From contig CBDUCX010000001.1 of NCBI GenBank assembly GCA_965365755.1, positions 9,946-73,945 on the forward strand: a stretch of DNA of 64,000 nucleotides. The letters run 5' to 3'. Within the stretch, counting starts at the first letter, position 1; each line of letters begins with the position of its first letter. The notes beneath the pieces are model-generated. The model saw only the letters and a program-made list of their open reading frames with translations, did no database searches and was not told the DNA's origin. The stretch is from Waterburya sp965365755 (GTDB taxonomy: Bacteria > Cyanobacteriota > Cyanobacteriia > Cyanobacteriales > Xenococcaceae). Both the position numbers and the translations under genes were made by a program. Positions 43,978-53,440 of this stretch are shown piece after piece.

Positions 43978-44790
43978 ATGTTGAGTGCATCATGGTTCAA
44001 AGTGCTTACTTTTTTTGGAGTATGGGCTGCTATCTGGTTGCCGATTGCCTTGCTGGTATTGCGATTTATCGACTGGCAACCAAATGAACCTTTAATACCT
44101 AAACAAAAGTTGATTCTACTGGCATCTCTCTACATTATTGTTCCTGGGGTAGTTAAGTGGAAAATAAATTTAGAGTCGTTGTCTTGGGTGAATCTTGGTT
44201 TAAGTCCAATATCTCATATCTTATGGTATCTGCTATTAGGATTATTCCTTAGTCTTGGCAGTGTAATTATTGTTTTCAGCTTAGAATCTACTCTCAATTT
44301 AATTGATTGGCAGTGGCAAAACAAAGAGCAAATACTGCCCCTGTTTTTGCCAATATTATGTTTAAGCTTATTAATTAGCTTCATTGAAGAAGTAGTGTTT
44401 CGTGGCTACGTCTTGAGCACATTGTTAGTGGATAACTCTGTACTGATAGCTGCCCTAGCATCTAGTTTGATTTTTGCCCTATTGCATTTAATCTGGGAAA
44501 GAAATCAGACACTACCCCAAATTCCAGGTTTATTGTTGATGGGGATAGTATTGGTAGCAGCAAGATTTGTCGGAGATGGAAGTCTTTACCTGGCGATAGG
44601 ACTTCATGCAGGATGGATTTGGGGTTTAACCTGTATTGACTCGGCAGAATTAGTAACTTATAAATACAAAAGCCATTGGCTCACTGGAGTCAATCAACAA
44701 CCCTTGGCAGGTGTTGCTGGCATACTCTGTTTAGGTATCACTGGGGCAATTATGTTTGGTCTAATGTCCAGCAATCTTCTTGAGTTGTGA
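43978..44790 (+). CDS. CPBP-family intramembrane glutamic protease
   Basis: 270 residues from the ATG at 43978; a TTG at 43957 would add 7 residues. About seven membrane segments. The motifs are ISFIEEVVFRGYVL (Glu-Glu and Arg, near residue 137), a His in FALLHLI and another in AIGLHAGW. This is the Rce1/CAAX-like family; in bacteria the substrates are mostly unknown. It follows the cyAbrB gene by about 90 bases in the same direction. Confidence 0.87.
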   Translation: MLSASWFKVLTFFGVWAAIWLPIALLVLRFIDWQPNEPLIPKQKLILLASLYIIVPGVVKWKINLESLSWVNLGLSPISHILWYLLLGLFLSLGSVIIVFSLESTLNLIDWQWQNKEQILPLFLPILCLSLLISFIEEVVFRGYVLSTLLVDNSVLIAALASSLIFALLHLIWERNQTLPQIPGLLLMGIVLVAARFVGDGSLYLAIGLHAGWIWGLTCIDSAELVTYKYKSHWLTGVNQQPLAGVAGILCLGITGAIMFGLMSSNLLEL

Positions 44791-44811
44791 ATAAACTAAT
44801 TTAGTAATATC

Positions 44812-45918
44812 TTATGGTATTGTTTGAAGTTGAACTCTTTCTTTAAGATGATTCATCCATGACGGTTCAATCATTTTGTCATGCTGTAATCTTCCTACAA
44901 CAATACCTGGATGAATACCTATATCTTGAGCAAAGGAAGTGACCGCAGCCTTAGACTTTAGTTCGGCTAATTCTGATTGATAAGTGGGTGGAATTAGAAA
45001 GTCTCGTGACCATTGATCAGCTTCATTTTCTTGCTCTGAGACAAGCTTTTTTCCACTGTCCCATTCATCAAGAAAAATTTGATCTTTCCCATGCAGCAGA
45101 ATGTGAGCAACCTCATGAAAGAATGTAAACCAAAACTTATCATTACTTTTCCCATACAGTGATAATTGAATCATTGGCTTATGAGGGTTTAGCCACCGAA
45201 CGACACCGCTAACATGAGCTTTGGGAATAGATGGCACTAGAGCAAAAACTACTCCAGACTCTCTGCATAAGCGTTTAATCTCTGGCAAGAATTGTTCTGC
45301 TGGGAGTACAGTAAGTTTTCTAATTTTACGAATTGCCTGTTGAAATTTAGCTTTATTATATTTTGGACAGTTTTGTCTTTCTGCTTCAATTTCACCCAAC
45401 CTTAGCCAACTAGAAATCGCACCAATATTGCTCTGTCTTGTTCTGGTGCGGCGGTAAGCAAGCTCCAGCCCTGAATAGCATTTATAGTAATCATCAGGGG
45501 AAGCTACTCCAAAAAATAGCAGCATTTCTTTGACTATGGTAGGTTTATGTTTAGCAATCAGACGACGAGTAGCAATCACTTCCTGCTTCATCAGCTCTTT
45601 GACTGGTAATTCATCGAGCCAATCAACCCATGACTCTAAAAGCTTTTTTTCCTCAATCTGAGCTAGTTGAGCGCGATAGTCTGCTTCACGATTTAACCAA
45701 AATTTCTCTGTACTACCTAAAACTTTTGTTAGCTTGAGGGCTGTATCTTCAGTTATGGGAGCTTTCCCATTGATTAGTTGACTGACGTGCTTTGTGGTAT
45801 ATCCCAACCTCTCTGAGAGTTTTACCTGCGTCCAGTCTCTTTCCTCAAGTAGATCAGCGATGGTATCACCTGGAGGAGAAACCCAATCGGGAGCAAATTC
45901 GAGTGTGGTTTCAGTCAT
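44812..45918 (-). CDS. higA: HigA-type antitoxin fused to an ImmA/IrrE metallopeptidase
   Basis: 368 residues from the ATG at 45918. The first 80 residues are a HigA-type helix-turn-helix (TIADLLEERDWTQVKLSERL, then TKHVSQLINGKAPITEDTAL). The C-terminal half contains the zinc motif HEVAH in FTFFHEVAHILLHG and NEADQWSRDFLIPP. ImmA/IrrE peptidases cleave repressors. The fusion could let the antitoxin be cut or sense damage. The start lies within the end of higB (8-base overlap), so the two are translationally coupled. A longer upstream frame (to 46038) is only the overlap with higB. Confidence 0.87.
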   Translation of the reverse strand: MTETTLEFAPDWVSPPGDTIADLLEERDWTQVKLSERLGYTTKHVSQLINGKAPITEDTALKLTKVLGSTEKFWLNREADYRAQLAQIEEKKLLESWVDWLDELPVKELMKQEVIATRRLIAKHKPTIVKEMLLFFGVASPDDYYKCYSGLELAYRRTRTRQSNIGAISSWLRLGEIEAERQNCPKYNKAKFQQAIRKIRKLTVLPAEQFLPEIKRLCRESGVVFALVPSIPKAHVSGVVRWLNPHKPMIQLSLYGKSNDKFWFTFFHEVAHILLHGKDQIFLDEWDSGKKLVSEQENEADQWSRDFLIPPTYQSELAELKSKAAVTSFAQDIGIHPGIVVGRLQHDKMIEPSWMNHLKERVQLQTIP

Positions 45919-46240
45919 GATAATCTCCAATAAATACGATAAGTACAGCAGTAACCTCTGACCAATCGATACCGCCATCCTCTTTTCGGGGTAGAGATTC
46001 ATTAGCTGGCTCAAAAACCAACCTTTTCCCCCCATCAAGTCTTACAGCATATTGACCCAGGCGATCGCCCTTTAAAGGATGAGGTTTTCCTGTTACAAGA
46101 TCTGTAACTGACTCAGCAGCCTTAAGGTCTGCCAATCGAGCGCGTAGTTTTTTGGCGCAGTTAGCCCCCAACTTTTTTTGAGCTTCCCGTGATTTGTCAC
46201 ATAGCTTCTTGAGTTGACTATTGAGGTAGGTTACTTCCAT
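45911..46240 (-). CDS. higB: HigB/RelE-like toxin
   Basis: 109 residues. The RelE-type core reads LKKLCDKSREAQKKLGANCA, then LRARLADLKAAESVTDLV and PHPLKGDRLGQYAVRLDGGK with the following RLVFEPAN strand. HigB toxins cut mRNA on the ribosome. It is encoded ahead of the antitoxin, the usual HigBA order. A promoter should lie in 46241-46472. Confidence 0.85.
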   Translation of the reverse strand: MEVTYLNSQLKKLCDKSREAQKKLGANCAKKLRARLADLKAAESVTDLVTGKPHPLKGDRLGQYAVRLDGGKRLVFEPANESLPRKEDGGIDWSEVTAVLIVFIGDYHD

Positions 46241-46472
46241 GTATTAGTGTACCACTTTTTATTTACCAAATCGGTAAATTTTTTTGTAAAAGTCTACATG
46301 TGTCAAATGATACGCGCTAATTTGAAGAATGTCATATTTTCCTGAAAAGTGTGGTACTAAGAAGCTTTATCGTATAACTAAATCTGCCACATACTAATTG
46401 ACAGGAGAAATAGAAAACAGGCAAACTTTTGACAAGGCGATTTCTTTTCTTATCCTTCATCCCTTATAAGTC

Positions 46473-49115
46473 ATGGGCAGATATATCTTATCCGAGTTCA
46501 ACCCGTCAGTTGATTTAGAGTTTGAATTTCCAGTTATTACGCCAAGTAAAGCGATCGCATCATACCTCAAAGTACCCCACTATAGCTTATTAAGTTTGAC
46601 TCAAAATATTGTCCGTCGTCAGGGTATTGGTATTGCTTCTGCTTTATTGAGTCGGCGTTTGCTACAAAATGCGGTGAGGGAAGTCGTTGACACCAAGGAT
46701 ATTGAAGGGACAGCGAAGGCGTTTTTATCTATTATTAAAGATTTATTTCGTAGCGGGATAGATTTATCAAGACTGCAACAGAATCCTGATACTAGGATGC
46801 AACAGTTGGGTAATCTGGCTGTGGCTTATAGAAATCAGTTAAGACAAATGAATCGTATTGATGCTGCGGAATTATATTGGCAAGGTGCGGTTGAGATTAC
46901 TTACCAAAAAGCTTATGTATTCTATGGTTATTTTGCTCCAGGTAAAGATGAATTAAAAGTCATAAATGCGATCGCAGGACAGGATAGTATTTTAATATTG
47001 CCTCTAAATGATTTATATCCTCAAAATCAACAGGCTTTAAGTTGGTTGCAATCTCAGGGGTGGGAATTAATCGAGAGTAAGTCAAAAAATACTACGGGCA
47101 TTAATCATCAACTACAGCAGTGTTTTAAGCAGACATCGCCTCTCCCGTTACCAACAGGAGTATGTTTAAATATTTTTGCTAATTTAGCAGAGGAAGTACG
47201 AGGAGTATTAACTCAGGTCAAGGTTTTGCTATCTCAAAAAGTTGCGACTCAGGATATTGTTTTAGTAACTAGAGAAGAGCAGCTATATGGTGAAACTCTA
47301 ATGGATCTTGCCTGGGAATATAATTTGCCTGTGCAGGTATCCTATGAAATTCCCCTACAACAAACCCGTATTGGTGCCTGGCTGAAATTATTACTGGAGG
47401 TGATTAGAGATAACTTTCCTTTTGAAACCACCGCTAAGTTACTATCTCATCCTTTAGCTAACTATATGTCGGCGGGAATATGGTTGCAAGCCAGACAAAC
47501 TCATCCCCATGGCATAACAGCCTGGCAAGAATTAGGCATAGATCTCAGCCTACTTGATTTTCAAGATAATTATCATCGCCCTGTTTGGGTTAATCGTTTA
47601 CTTGATATCCTGTCCACCTGGGATGTCTTAGAAAAAGCTAAATTCTGGGCACGGGAAATAGTCGCCTACTACCGTTTACAGGAAGGATTAAAAGAATTAA
47701 TCAAACCAGAACAGCAAAAACTGAGTAAATCAGCTTTTATTAACGAAATTAATGAAATATTAGCTTTATTGACGGTTCCTGCCCAACCAGGGATGGGCGG
47801 AATTGAACTGCATTCCCCTACCGCTTTACTCGGTACGAATTATCCCCATGTCTTTGTATTAGGTAGTGCAGAAGGCATATTGCCAGCAGCGATCGCCAGC
47901 GACCCAATTTTAGACTTTCATAGTCGTAAACAGTTAGCTAAACAAGGTTTAAATATTAACACCGCCGTTGATCTTGCCCAGCAGGAAACCTGGGATTTTT
48001 ACTGTTTGTTGAATGTTCCCACTAAAAGCATTACTTTTTCTTACCCCGAATTAGTTGATAAAAGCCCCGTCATAGCAAGTCCTTATCTAGATCGTTTAGG
48101 ATTAAAACCAACTCCTGTTACTAATTTACCCATAGCTAGTATTGAGCGAGCGCGTCAACTATATCTGCGTCAACCAAATTCATTAAAACCTGAAGTTTGC
48201 GCTTCCCTGAGAATACCTCAAATTACCCAAGCCTTACAAGTAGAAGCACGAAGAGAAAGTGCAGTCGCACCAGACGAATATGATGGTGTAATTGGTATTA
48301 CTATCGATCCGCAACGTAAGATTTTTAGTGCCTCTCAGTTAACACAATTAGGTCAATGTCCCTTTAAATGGTTTAGCGCGCGGTTACTAAAACTCAAAGA
48401 ATTAAGCGAAGCCGAATCCGATCTTGGTGCAGCGATGCGGGGTAATCTCTACCATCGTTGTTTAGAATTATCCTTAGCCCAGATCAAAACCGCCAGTGAC
48501 TTAGCCAAATTCAATCAAGCACAATTAGCCCAAGCCTTTGCCACCGCCGAACAAGAATTAAAACTAACTGAATTACCAGGCTGGGAGGCTCAACGTCAAG
48601 AACATCTTAATTTACTTGCGCTTAACTTAGCCACTGCTGAATTCTTACCTGCTGACAGAGAAGTCATTACCACCGAAACCAAGTTTGACATGGAATGGCA
48701 TGGCTTACAAATACAGGGACAGGTAGACAGAATTGATCGCACCCCCGCAGGATTAACCGTAATCGACTACAAGACTAGTGGTGTCACCCCCGCAGGAGTA
48801 AAAGACGAGACAGGTAAAGCCAATCTTGATATCCAATTAGCAGTATACCAAGATGCGATCGCCGAACAATACCCCGAGGAAACCATCGACAGCGCAGCCT
48901 ACTATTCCCTAACCCAACAAAAAACCATTAGTCGTCCGCAAAAAGACCCCGCAGAATTAGCCGCCTTTGCCCAAAAGGTAAAATCTCATTTAGAACAAGG
49001 ATACTATCCCGTTGCCCCAGATAGCGATCGCAAAGCCTGTCGCTATTGTAATTATGATCTAGTTTGCCGCCAGGGTGATCGGCTTAGTCGGAAAAACGAC
49101 ACAAAAATTTGTTAA
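46473..49115 (+). CDS. AddB/RecB-like PD-(D/E)xK nuclease with Fe-S cysteines
   Basis: 880 residues. The C-terminal nuclease is clear: GAAMRGNLYHRCLEL (His), GQVDRIDRTPAGLTVIDYKT (Asp and Lys). Four cysteines frame it, at about 629 (LGQCPFKW) and 856, 859 and 865 (CRYCNYDLVC), as in AddB [4Fe-4S] nucleases. The N-terminal 600 residues resemble an AddB helicase fold, but I saw no Walker A motif. It probably processes DNA ends, perhaps with an AddA-like partner outside the window. An adjacent HigBA pair is divergent. Confidence 0.83.
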   Translation: MGRYILSEFNPSVDLEFEFPVITPSKAIASYLKVPHYSLLSLTQNIVRRQGIGIASALLSRRLLQNAVREVVDTKDIEGTAKAFLSIIKDLFRSGIDLSRLQQNPDTRMQQLGNLAVAYRNQLRQMNRIDAAELYWQGAVEITYQKAYVFYGYFAPGKDELKVINAIAGQDSILILPLNDLYPQNQQALSWLQSQGWELIESKSKNTTGINHQLQQCFKQTSPLPLPTGVCLNIFANLAEEVRGVLTQVKVLLSQKVATQDIVLVTREEQLYGETLMDLAWEYNLPVQVSYEIPLQQTRIGAWLKLLLEVIRDNFPFETTAKLLSHPLANYMSAGIWLQARQTHPHGITAWQELGIDLSLLDFQDNYHRPVWVNRLLDILSTWDVLEKAKFWAREIVAYYRLQEGLKELIKPEQQKLSKSAFINEINEILALLTVPAQPGMGGIELHSPTALLGTNYPHVFVLGSAEGILPAAIASDPILDFHSRKQLAKQGLNINTAVDLAQQETWDFYCLLNVPTKSITFSYPELVDKSPVIASPYLDRLGLKPTPVTNLPIASIERARQLYLRQPNSLKPEVCASLRIPQITQALQVEARRESAVAPDEYDGVIGITIDPQRKIFSASQLTQLGQCPFKWFSARLLKLKELSEAESDLGAAMRGNLYHRCLELSLAQIKTASDLAKFNQAQLAQAFATAEQELKLTELPGWEAQRQEHLNLLALNLATAEFLPADREVITTETKFDMEWHGLQIQGQVDRIDRTPAGLTVIDYKTSGVTPAGVKDETGKANLDIQLAVYQDAIAEQYPEETIDSAAYYSLTQQKTISRPQKDPAELAAFAQKVKSHLEQGYYPVAPDSDRKACRYCNYDLVCRQGDRLSRKNDTKIC

Positions 49116-49156
49116 TTGATAATCAACAAACGTTGCTGCTTGAGTTTTAATTAGAA

Positions 49157-49405
49157 TTAAGGATAGCTATCAATTAACTTAGAATTCCCCTTTCCTAGTA
49201 CCCCTGAATTAGCTAGGAAAAAAGTACCACCTTGACTCATAGTTAACTGATACAAATCCCTAAATATTTCTTGAGGATTGTTCCCATCATTGGCTAAAAA
49301 TACTTGTGATGTAGGCTGACGTTGCGGTTTAAAGTATGGAGTGACTTTTGGGGTACTATCCCAATCTGTTGTGAATGCTTTGGGTATTTTATACAATACT
49401 GCCAA
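49157..49405 (-). CDS. Hypothetical 82-residue protein, possibly a relic
   Basis: The frame begins at a TTG at 49405 and reads a plausible sequence (PQRQPTSQVFLANDGNNPQE, LYQLTMSQGGTFFLANSGVL). The frame remains open about 50 bases further upstream without ATG. I recognise no family. A frame on the other strand (49341-49532) overlaps it, and only one, if any, is real. It could be the end of a lost longer gene. Confidence 0.25.
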   Translation of the reverse strand: MAVLYKIPKAFTTDWDSTPKVTPYFKPQRQPTSQVFLANDGNNPQEIFRDLYQLTMSQGGTFFLANSGVLGKGNSKLIDSYP

Positions 49406-49649
49406 TCTTTCCCAAGGACAAGGCTGTATTATTCCTGGGCGTAATGTACTTCCCTATGAATCAACCACCGATTTTACCAAGGCTGTTGCTAACTTTCTTG
49501 ATTTAACAACCGACAGGCCAACCCCAGCTTAATTAATTGTTGCCTTCAATTTTATCTTCTTCAGTACAGCTAATGCTCAGCAATCTGTACAGTCATTTCT
49601 GATGCTTTTGTTCCAATCAGATATTTTCAAGTCAGTTCATGATGGCTAC

Positions 49650-50975
49650 TTATTTATCTAATAGTCTTAACTGATGATTGATCCGACTCTGAACTGTCTG
49701 TAATTCTCTGAGGTTAGTTAATTCCGCAGAATCAAAGCAAGCCTGAATTCTTCTGAGAGTTTTTTCTAGTTGCTTGGCTAACTGTAAAGCCTGTTCGCTA
49801 ACCTTATCCATCTGCTGTTGTTCATAAGCTGCCAAGGTTTTGTTACGTAAGATTTGGATTCCTACTTTTTCTATCCCCTCTTGGAGACTAAATTCTAAAC
49901 GTAGTAAGATTCGCTCCTGTTGGTAAAATCTTTCCAATACTACTCTTTTAGGATGAGAGGATGTCGCTTGGGGAAGCCTTGCCATCCGCTTGATTTCATC
50001 GATCAAAGAGCAGAAAATCGGTAGAGATACTTGCTCAATACAGGATTGAGTTGATTCATTTTTACTGGCAACAATGCTACCGCGATCGCTATAGCGACTT
50101 AAGCTAATATATTCTGTATGATGGAGAAAGGCTTGTTCTAATAGTTTTTGCCAGGACAGTTGCGGAGTCAACTGGGGTAAAAAATCGACGGTTTCCGATG
50201 CTGCATCCTTTGGTGGCACTTTCTCTAAAGTTTCCGCAATTAGCTCGGAGATTTGTGCCTCACCAAAAGCAATTTCTGGATTGCTCTGGGCTGCCTCTTG
50301 GGCTAAAAGTTCAGCAGGATTGCCTCCAATGATAGTTGGTTTATCATCAAGATTATGAGGTTTTTTCTGATTGAGAAATTCTGGAGGAATTTCATACAAA
50401 GTTGCTGCTGAATCTGCTTCTGGTTTGACGGACTTTTGGGGCGTTGCTGGAGTTAAATTTAAATCTTTAAGAAAGTCTAAGTCTGGGGGCAAATCAGGTA
50501 ATTCTGGGGCATTTGCCGACTCCACTGAGGAAATATTGGCTGGCTGGGAAATAATTGTTGGTGCAGAGTCGGCTAATCTTCGGCGATTGTTAGCATGAAG
50601 AGGTGCGCTAGGATTAAAGTTAGTATCAATAACAGTTTTGTTTTGGTCTTGCTCTGCTGTTGAAGACTGAGGTGTATCTTGAGGATAGTTGGCTAATATT
50701 ATTTGATGAGTTTGCAAATCTATCAGTTGAATTTCTAAATCGTATTTAAAGACCTTGGCAATTGAATTAACAAATTTTAAGGACTCGTCATTCTGGGGAT
50801 CTAACATTCCCAAGGTTAAATTGCTGCCAACTAACTTGAGTGGTAGAACCTCGTAGTGCCGACAAGAATCTAGGGGGAAAACCTGATCAATTAGCTGGAA
50901 AATTTCTTTACTATTGCCAAGACAATCGGCAAACATTGCTGTTTTGAAGTTACCAGAATTAGAATCATTATTCAT
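49650..50975 (-). CDS. Protein with GspE/PilB N-terminal domain, no ATPase
   Basis: 441 residues. The first 110 residues fit the type II secretion/type IV pilus GspE_N (MshEN) domain: FQLIDQVFPLDSCRHYEVLP, then LVGSNLTLGMLDPQNDESLK. In PilB this domain precedes the ATPase and can bind c-di-GMP; here a long Pro/Asn/Ser linker (about 115-260) follows and no Walker motif is present. The C-terminal part (about 270-441) is helical (YEQQQMDKVSEQALQLAKQL). It may regulate pili or secretion; this is inference. Confidence 0.7.
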   Translation of the reverse strand: MNNDSNSGNFKTAMFADCLGNSKEIFQLIDQVFPLDSCRHYEVLPLKLVGSNLTLGMLDPQNDESLKFVNSIAKVFKYDLEIQLIDLQTHQIILANYPQDTPQSSTAEQDQNKTVIDTNFNPSAPLHANNRRRLADSAPTIISQPANISSVESANAPELPDLPPDLDFLKDLNLTPATPQKSVKPEADSAATLYEIPPEFLNQKKPHNLDDKPTIIGGNPAELLAQEAAQSNPEIAFGEAQISELIAETLEKVPPKDAASETVDFLPQLTPQLSWQKLLEQAFLHHTEYISLSRYSDRGSIVASKNESTQSCIEQVSLPIFCSLIDEIKRMARLPQATSSHPKRVVLERFYQQERILLRLEFSLQEGIEKVGIQILRNKTLAAYEQQQMDKVSEQALQLAKQLEKTLRRIQACFDSAELTNLRELQTVQSRINHQLRLLDK

Positions 50976-51156
50976 TTGAGAGTGCCTATCTTGAAAATTT
51001 ATTTAGTAGTAAATAGATAATCTAGTTGTTGGTGATTTAGTTTAATTACCCTGAGTTGCCGACTAATAATTTAACTCCTTGATAAATCTTTTCAATCTTA
51101 AGTTACCCAAATCAGCAAATAAGATTAGCATCGAGTAAGAATTGACCTATATCTAT

Positions 51157-52380
51157 CTATTGCCATAGCTCAAGCTTTTCTTTCCAGGGAAAATCTGGAT
51201 TTTGATTGAGGAATATATACCCACCAGCTACAACAACAGCAATAATTCCGCAGAGAAAGATCCCAACTAACCCAACTAAATTGTTACTTGATTTCGTTTG
51301 CTCGGTCTGTATTTTTGTGGGGGCTTGGGATGTAGATGTAATCTTGGCATTGGCTTTTGGTCTTTCTGTCACCGCCACGCTATTCTGATTACGATTGTTG
51401 ACAGTGGATAGTTGAGTATGGCGATCGCTAATTACGGATTTGAGTTTAGCACCTTTAAGATTGGCTTGACTTAAATCAACACCACAAATGTTCGCTGCAA
51501 ATAAATCAGTGTTGGTTAAATTAGCATTGGTTAAATTACTATGGCGTAAAATAGCGTGGCTTAATTTAGCATTAGTTAAATTAGCTGACTCGAAGTTAAC
51601 TCCCTGAAGGTTAGCATTACTCAAATCGGCACCACTAAGATTCTTGTTCGCCGCGCCACAATTAACTATGTCCCAAACAGCATACCATTTAGGATCAATC
51701 ATAGTTTTATGACTAAATTTAGCTGCTTTGAGATTGGCAAATTTTAAATCTGCATCTTTGAAATATGTCCCGCAACATAATGCATCACTAAAATAAGCCG
51801 AGGTAAGATCTGCGTGACTAAAATAGGCATTGCTTAAGTCAGCATTCTGAAGATTCGCCCCAGTTAAATCTGCTTTATAAAGATAGGCACCACTTAAGTT
51901 AGCACTATTTAGATTAACATTAATTAGCTTGGCATTACTAAGCTCTGCGTTACTTAAATCAGCACGAAATAAATTAGAATTACTTAAATCGATACCAGAA
52001 AAATCTTTTTGTTTAGCTTTATGATTAACAATTTCATAAACTTTAAGGTATTTAGCTGCCATTAATGTGTGGCGATTAATGATAGTCTGAAAAAAGATTG
52101 TATAATCTAAGTTGGCTCTTTTCAAATTAGCATCGTTAAGGTTAGCTCCTAGCAAATTTGCTCTGTTTAAATCGGCATTAATTAACTTCGATTTACTTAA
52201 GTCTACATTGCTAAGATTAGTCTGTTCAAGATTAGCTTTTGTTAAATTAATACCACTCAGATTAAAATTACTAAGGTTAGCATGGGAAAGGTCAGGAATT
52301 ACTGTTTTATGCTTTTTATACCATTCGTTCCATACTGTAACACCTTGCTTAATTAATGCTAAATGCTCTAAGTTTGCCAT
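51157..52380 (-). CDS. Pentapeptide-repeat protein with C-terminal membrane anchor
   Basis: 407 residues. Tandem A(D/N)LxX repeats run from about residue 30 to 320 in three blocks (for example ANLSNFNLSGINLTKANLEQ), which fold as a right-handed beta helix, separated by two related breaks (MAAKYLKVYEIVNHKAKQKD near 108 and a similar one near 230). A linker rich in Thr/Gln/Lys precedes a membrane segment (VGIFLCGIIAVVVAGGYIFL). Expanded in cyanobacteria; no specific role is known. Confidence 0.88.
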   Translation of the reverse strand: MANLEHLALIKQGVTVWNEWYKKHKTVIPDLSHANLSNFNLSGINLTKANLEQTNLSNVDLSKSKLINADLNRANLLGANLNDANLKRANLDYTIFFQTIINRHTLMAAKYLKVYEIVNHKAKQKDFSGIDLSNSNLFRADLSNAELSNAKLINVNLNSANLSGAYLYKADLTGANLQNADLSNAYFSHADLTSAYFSDALCCGTYFKDADLKFANLKAAKFSHKTMIDPKWYAVWDIVNCGAANKNLSGADLSNANLQGVNFESANLTNAKLSHAILRHSNLTNANLTNTDLFAANICGVDLSQANLKGAKLKSVISDRHTQLSTVNNRNQNSVAVTERPKANAKITSTSQAPTKIQTEQTKSSNNLVGLVGIFLCGIIAVVVAGGYIFLNQNPDFPWKEKLELWQ

Positions 52381-52769
52381 CTTGGAAAAGTCCCTAACTC
52401 TACTATCATCTTAAAACTATAAAATTGCCAAACTAATTAAGAAGTTAACCGATAGTATAATCTTTGAATATTAGATCAGCTTCGTAGTATGACACCTTAA
52501 ACTTTGCCACAACAAGCAATAATATATATTAGATTTCATAATCCTTTATCTTATTAATTTAATATATAAGTTGTGGTTGAAATATTAAGTTTTCAATAAG
52601 TAGTGACAGTAAAATGCAAACTTTCATGAATTAGTAGTAACCCAGCAATAAATTAATTAATCATAGATACTCCTGTCCCAATACTTTTCTCAAACTATTC
52701 TTTAAAATAAGTATGAAGAAACAGGATACAATTTAAATTGTTTAACAAAACTTATAGAATATCTCGCTT
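52381..52769. other. AT-rich intergenic region
   Basis: 389 bases between divergent genes (pentapeptide protein and methyltransferase). Contains several A/T tracts and no HIP1. No gene or hairpin was recognised; two promoters are expected. Confidence 0.5.
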
Positions 52770-53417
52770 ATGCTGCGTCCAGAGCAAAGATTTAAATTAG
52801 ACGATACCAACGATCTTGATTTTTATGATTTGCCTCGTCTAGTAACTCATGTAGATCAAAGCTTTATTGATCGCCTGACTAATCTTTATCGGGAACAATT
52901 AAAGTCAGATACCCGTATTTTAGACTTGATGAGTAGCTGGGTATCCCACCTACCAGAGGAAATGCAGTTTACTCATGTTGAAGGACATGGAATGAACGGG
53001 GAGGAATTAGCCAAAAATTCGCGTTTAGATCATTATTTTATCCAAAATCTCAATCTAAATCCTAAATTACCCTTAGAAAATGCTGATTTTGATGCTGTAT
53101 TGATTGCTGTTTCTATTCAATATTTACAATATCCTGAAGCTATCTTATCAGAAATCTATCGGGTATTAAAGCCCCACGGGGTAGTCATCATTAGCTTTTC
53201 CAACCGCATGTTTTATCAAAAAGCGATCGCAGCCTGGCGCGATGGGACAGATACGGAGCGGGTGAATTTAGTGAGAAGATATTTTCAGTCGGTTGATGGC
53301 TTTACTCAGCCTGAAGTGGTAGTACATCAATCCCCTCTATCTGGCTTCCTGCAAATGGTTGGTATGGCTGGAGGAGATCCGTTTTACGCGGTGATGGCGC
53401 GTAAATCCGACTCATAA
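52770..53417 (+). CDS. SAM-dependent methyltransferase (class I, Methyltransf_11 type)
   Basis: 215 residues. The motif I region is unusual (ILDLMSSWVSHLPEE); ADFDAVLIAVSIQYLQYPEA and LSEIYRVLKPHGVVIISFSN are the typical motif II/III strands. The substrate is unknown. Similar proteins are widespread in cyanobacteria and plant plastids. The C-terminal FLQMVGMAGGDPFYAVMARK suggests a complete protein. Confidence 0.8.
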   Translation: MLRPEQRFKLDDTNDLDFYDLPRLVTHVDQSFIDRLTNLYREQLKSDTRILDLMSSWVSHLPEEMQFTHVEGHGMNGEELAKNSRLDHYFIQNLNLNPKLPLENADFDAVLIAVSIQYLQYPEAILSEIYRVLKPHGVVIISFSNRMFYQKAIAAWRDGTDTERVNLVRRYFQSVDGFTQPEVVVHQSPLSGFLQMVGMAGGDPFYAVMARKSDS

Positions 53418-53440
53418 TTGTATAATTGGCGATCGCTCGG

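Noticed and set aside
49341..49532. A 63-residue plus-strand frame overlapping the 49157-49405 minus-strand frame
   Set aside because: No recognised family, no clear ribosome-binding site, and it competes with another weak frame; neither could be supported well.
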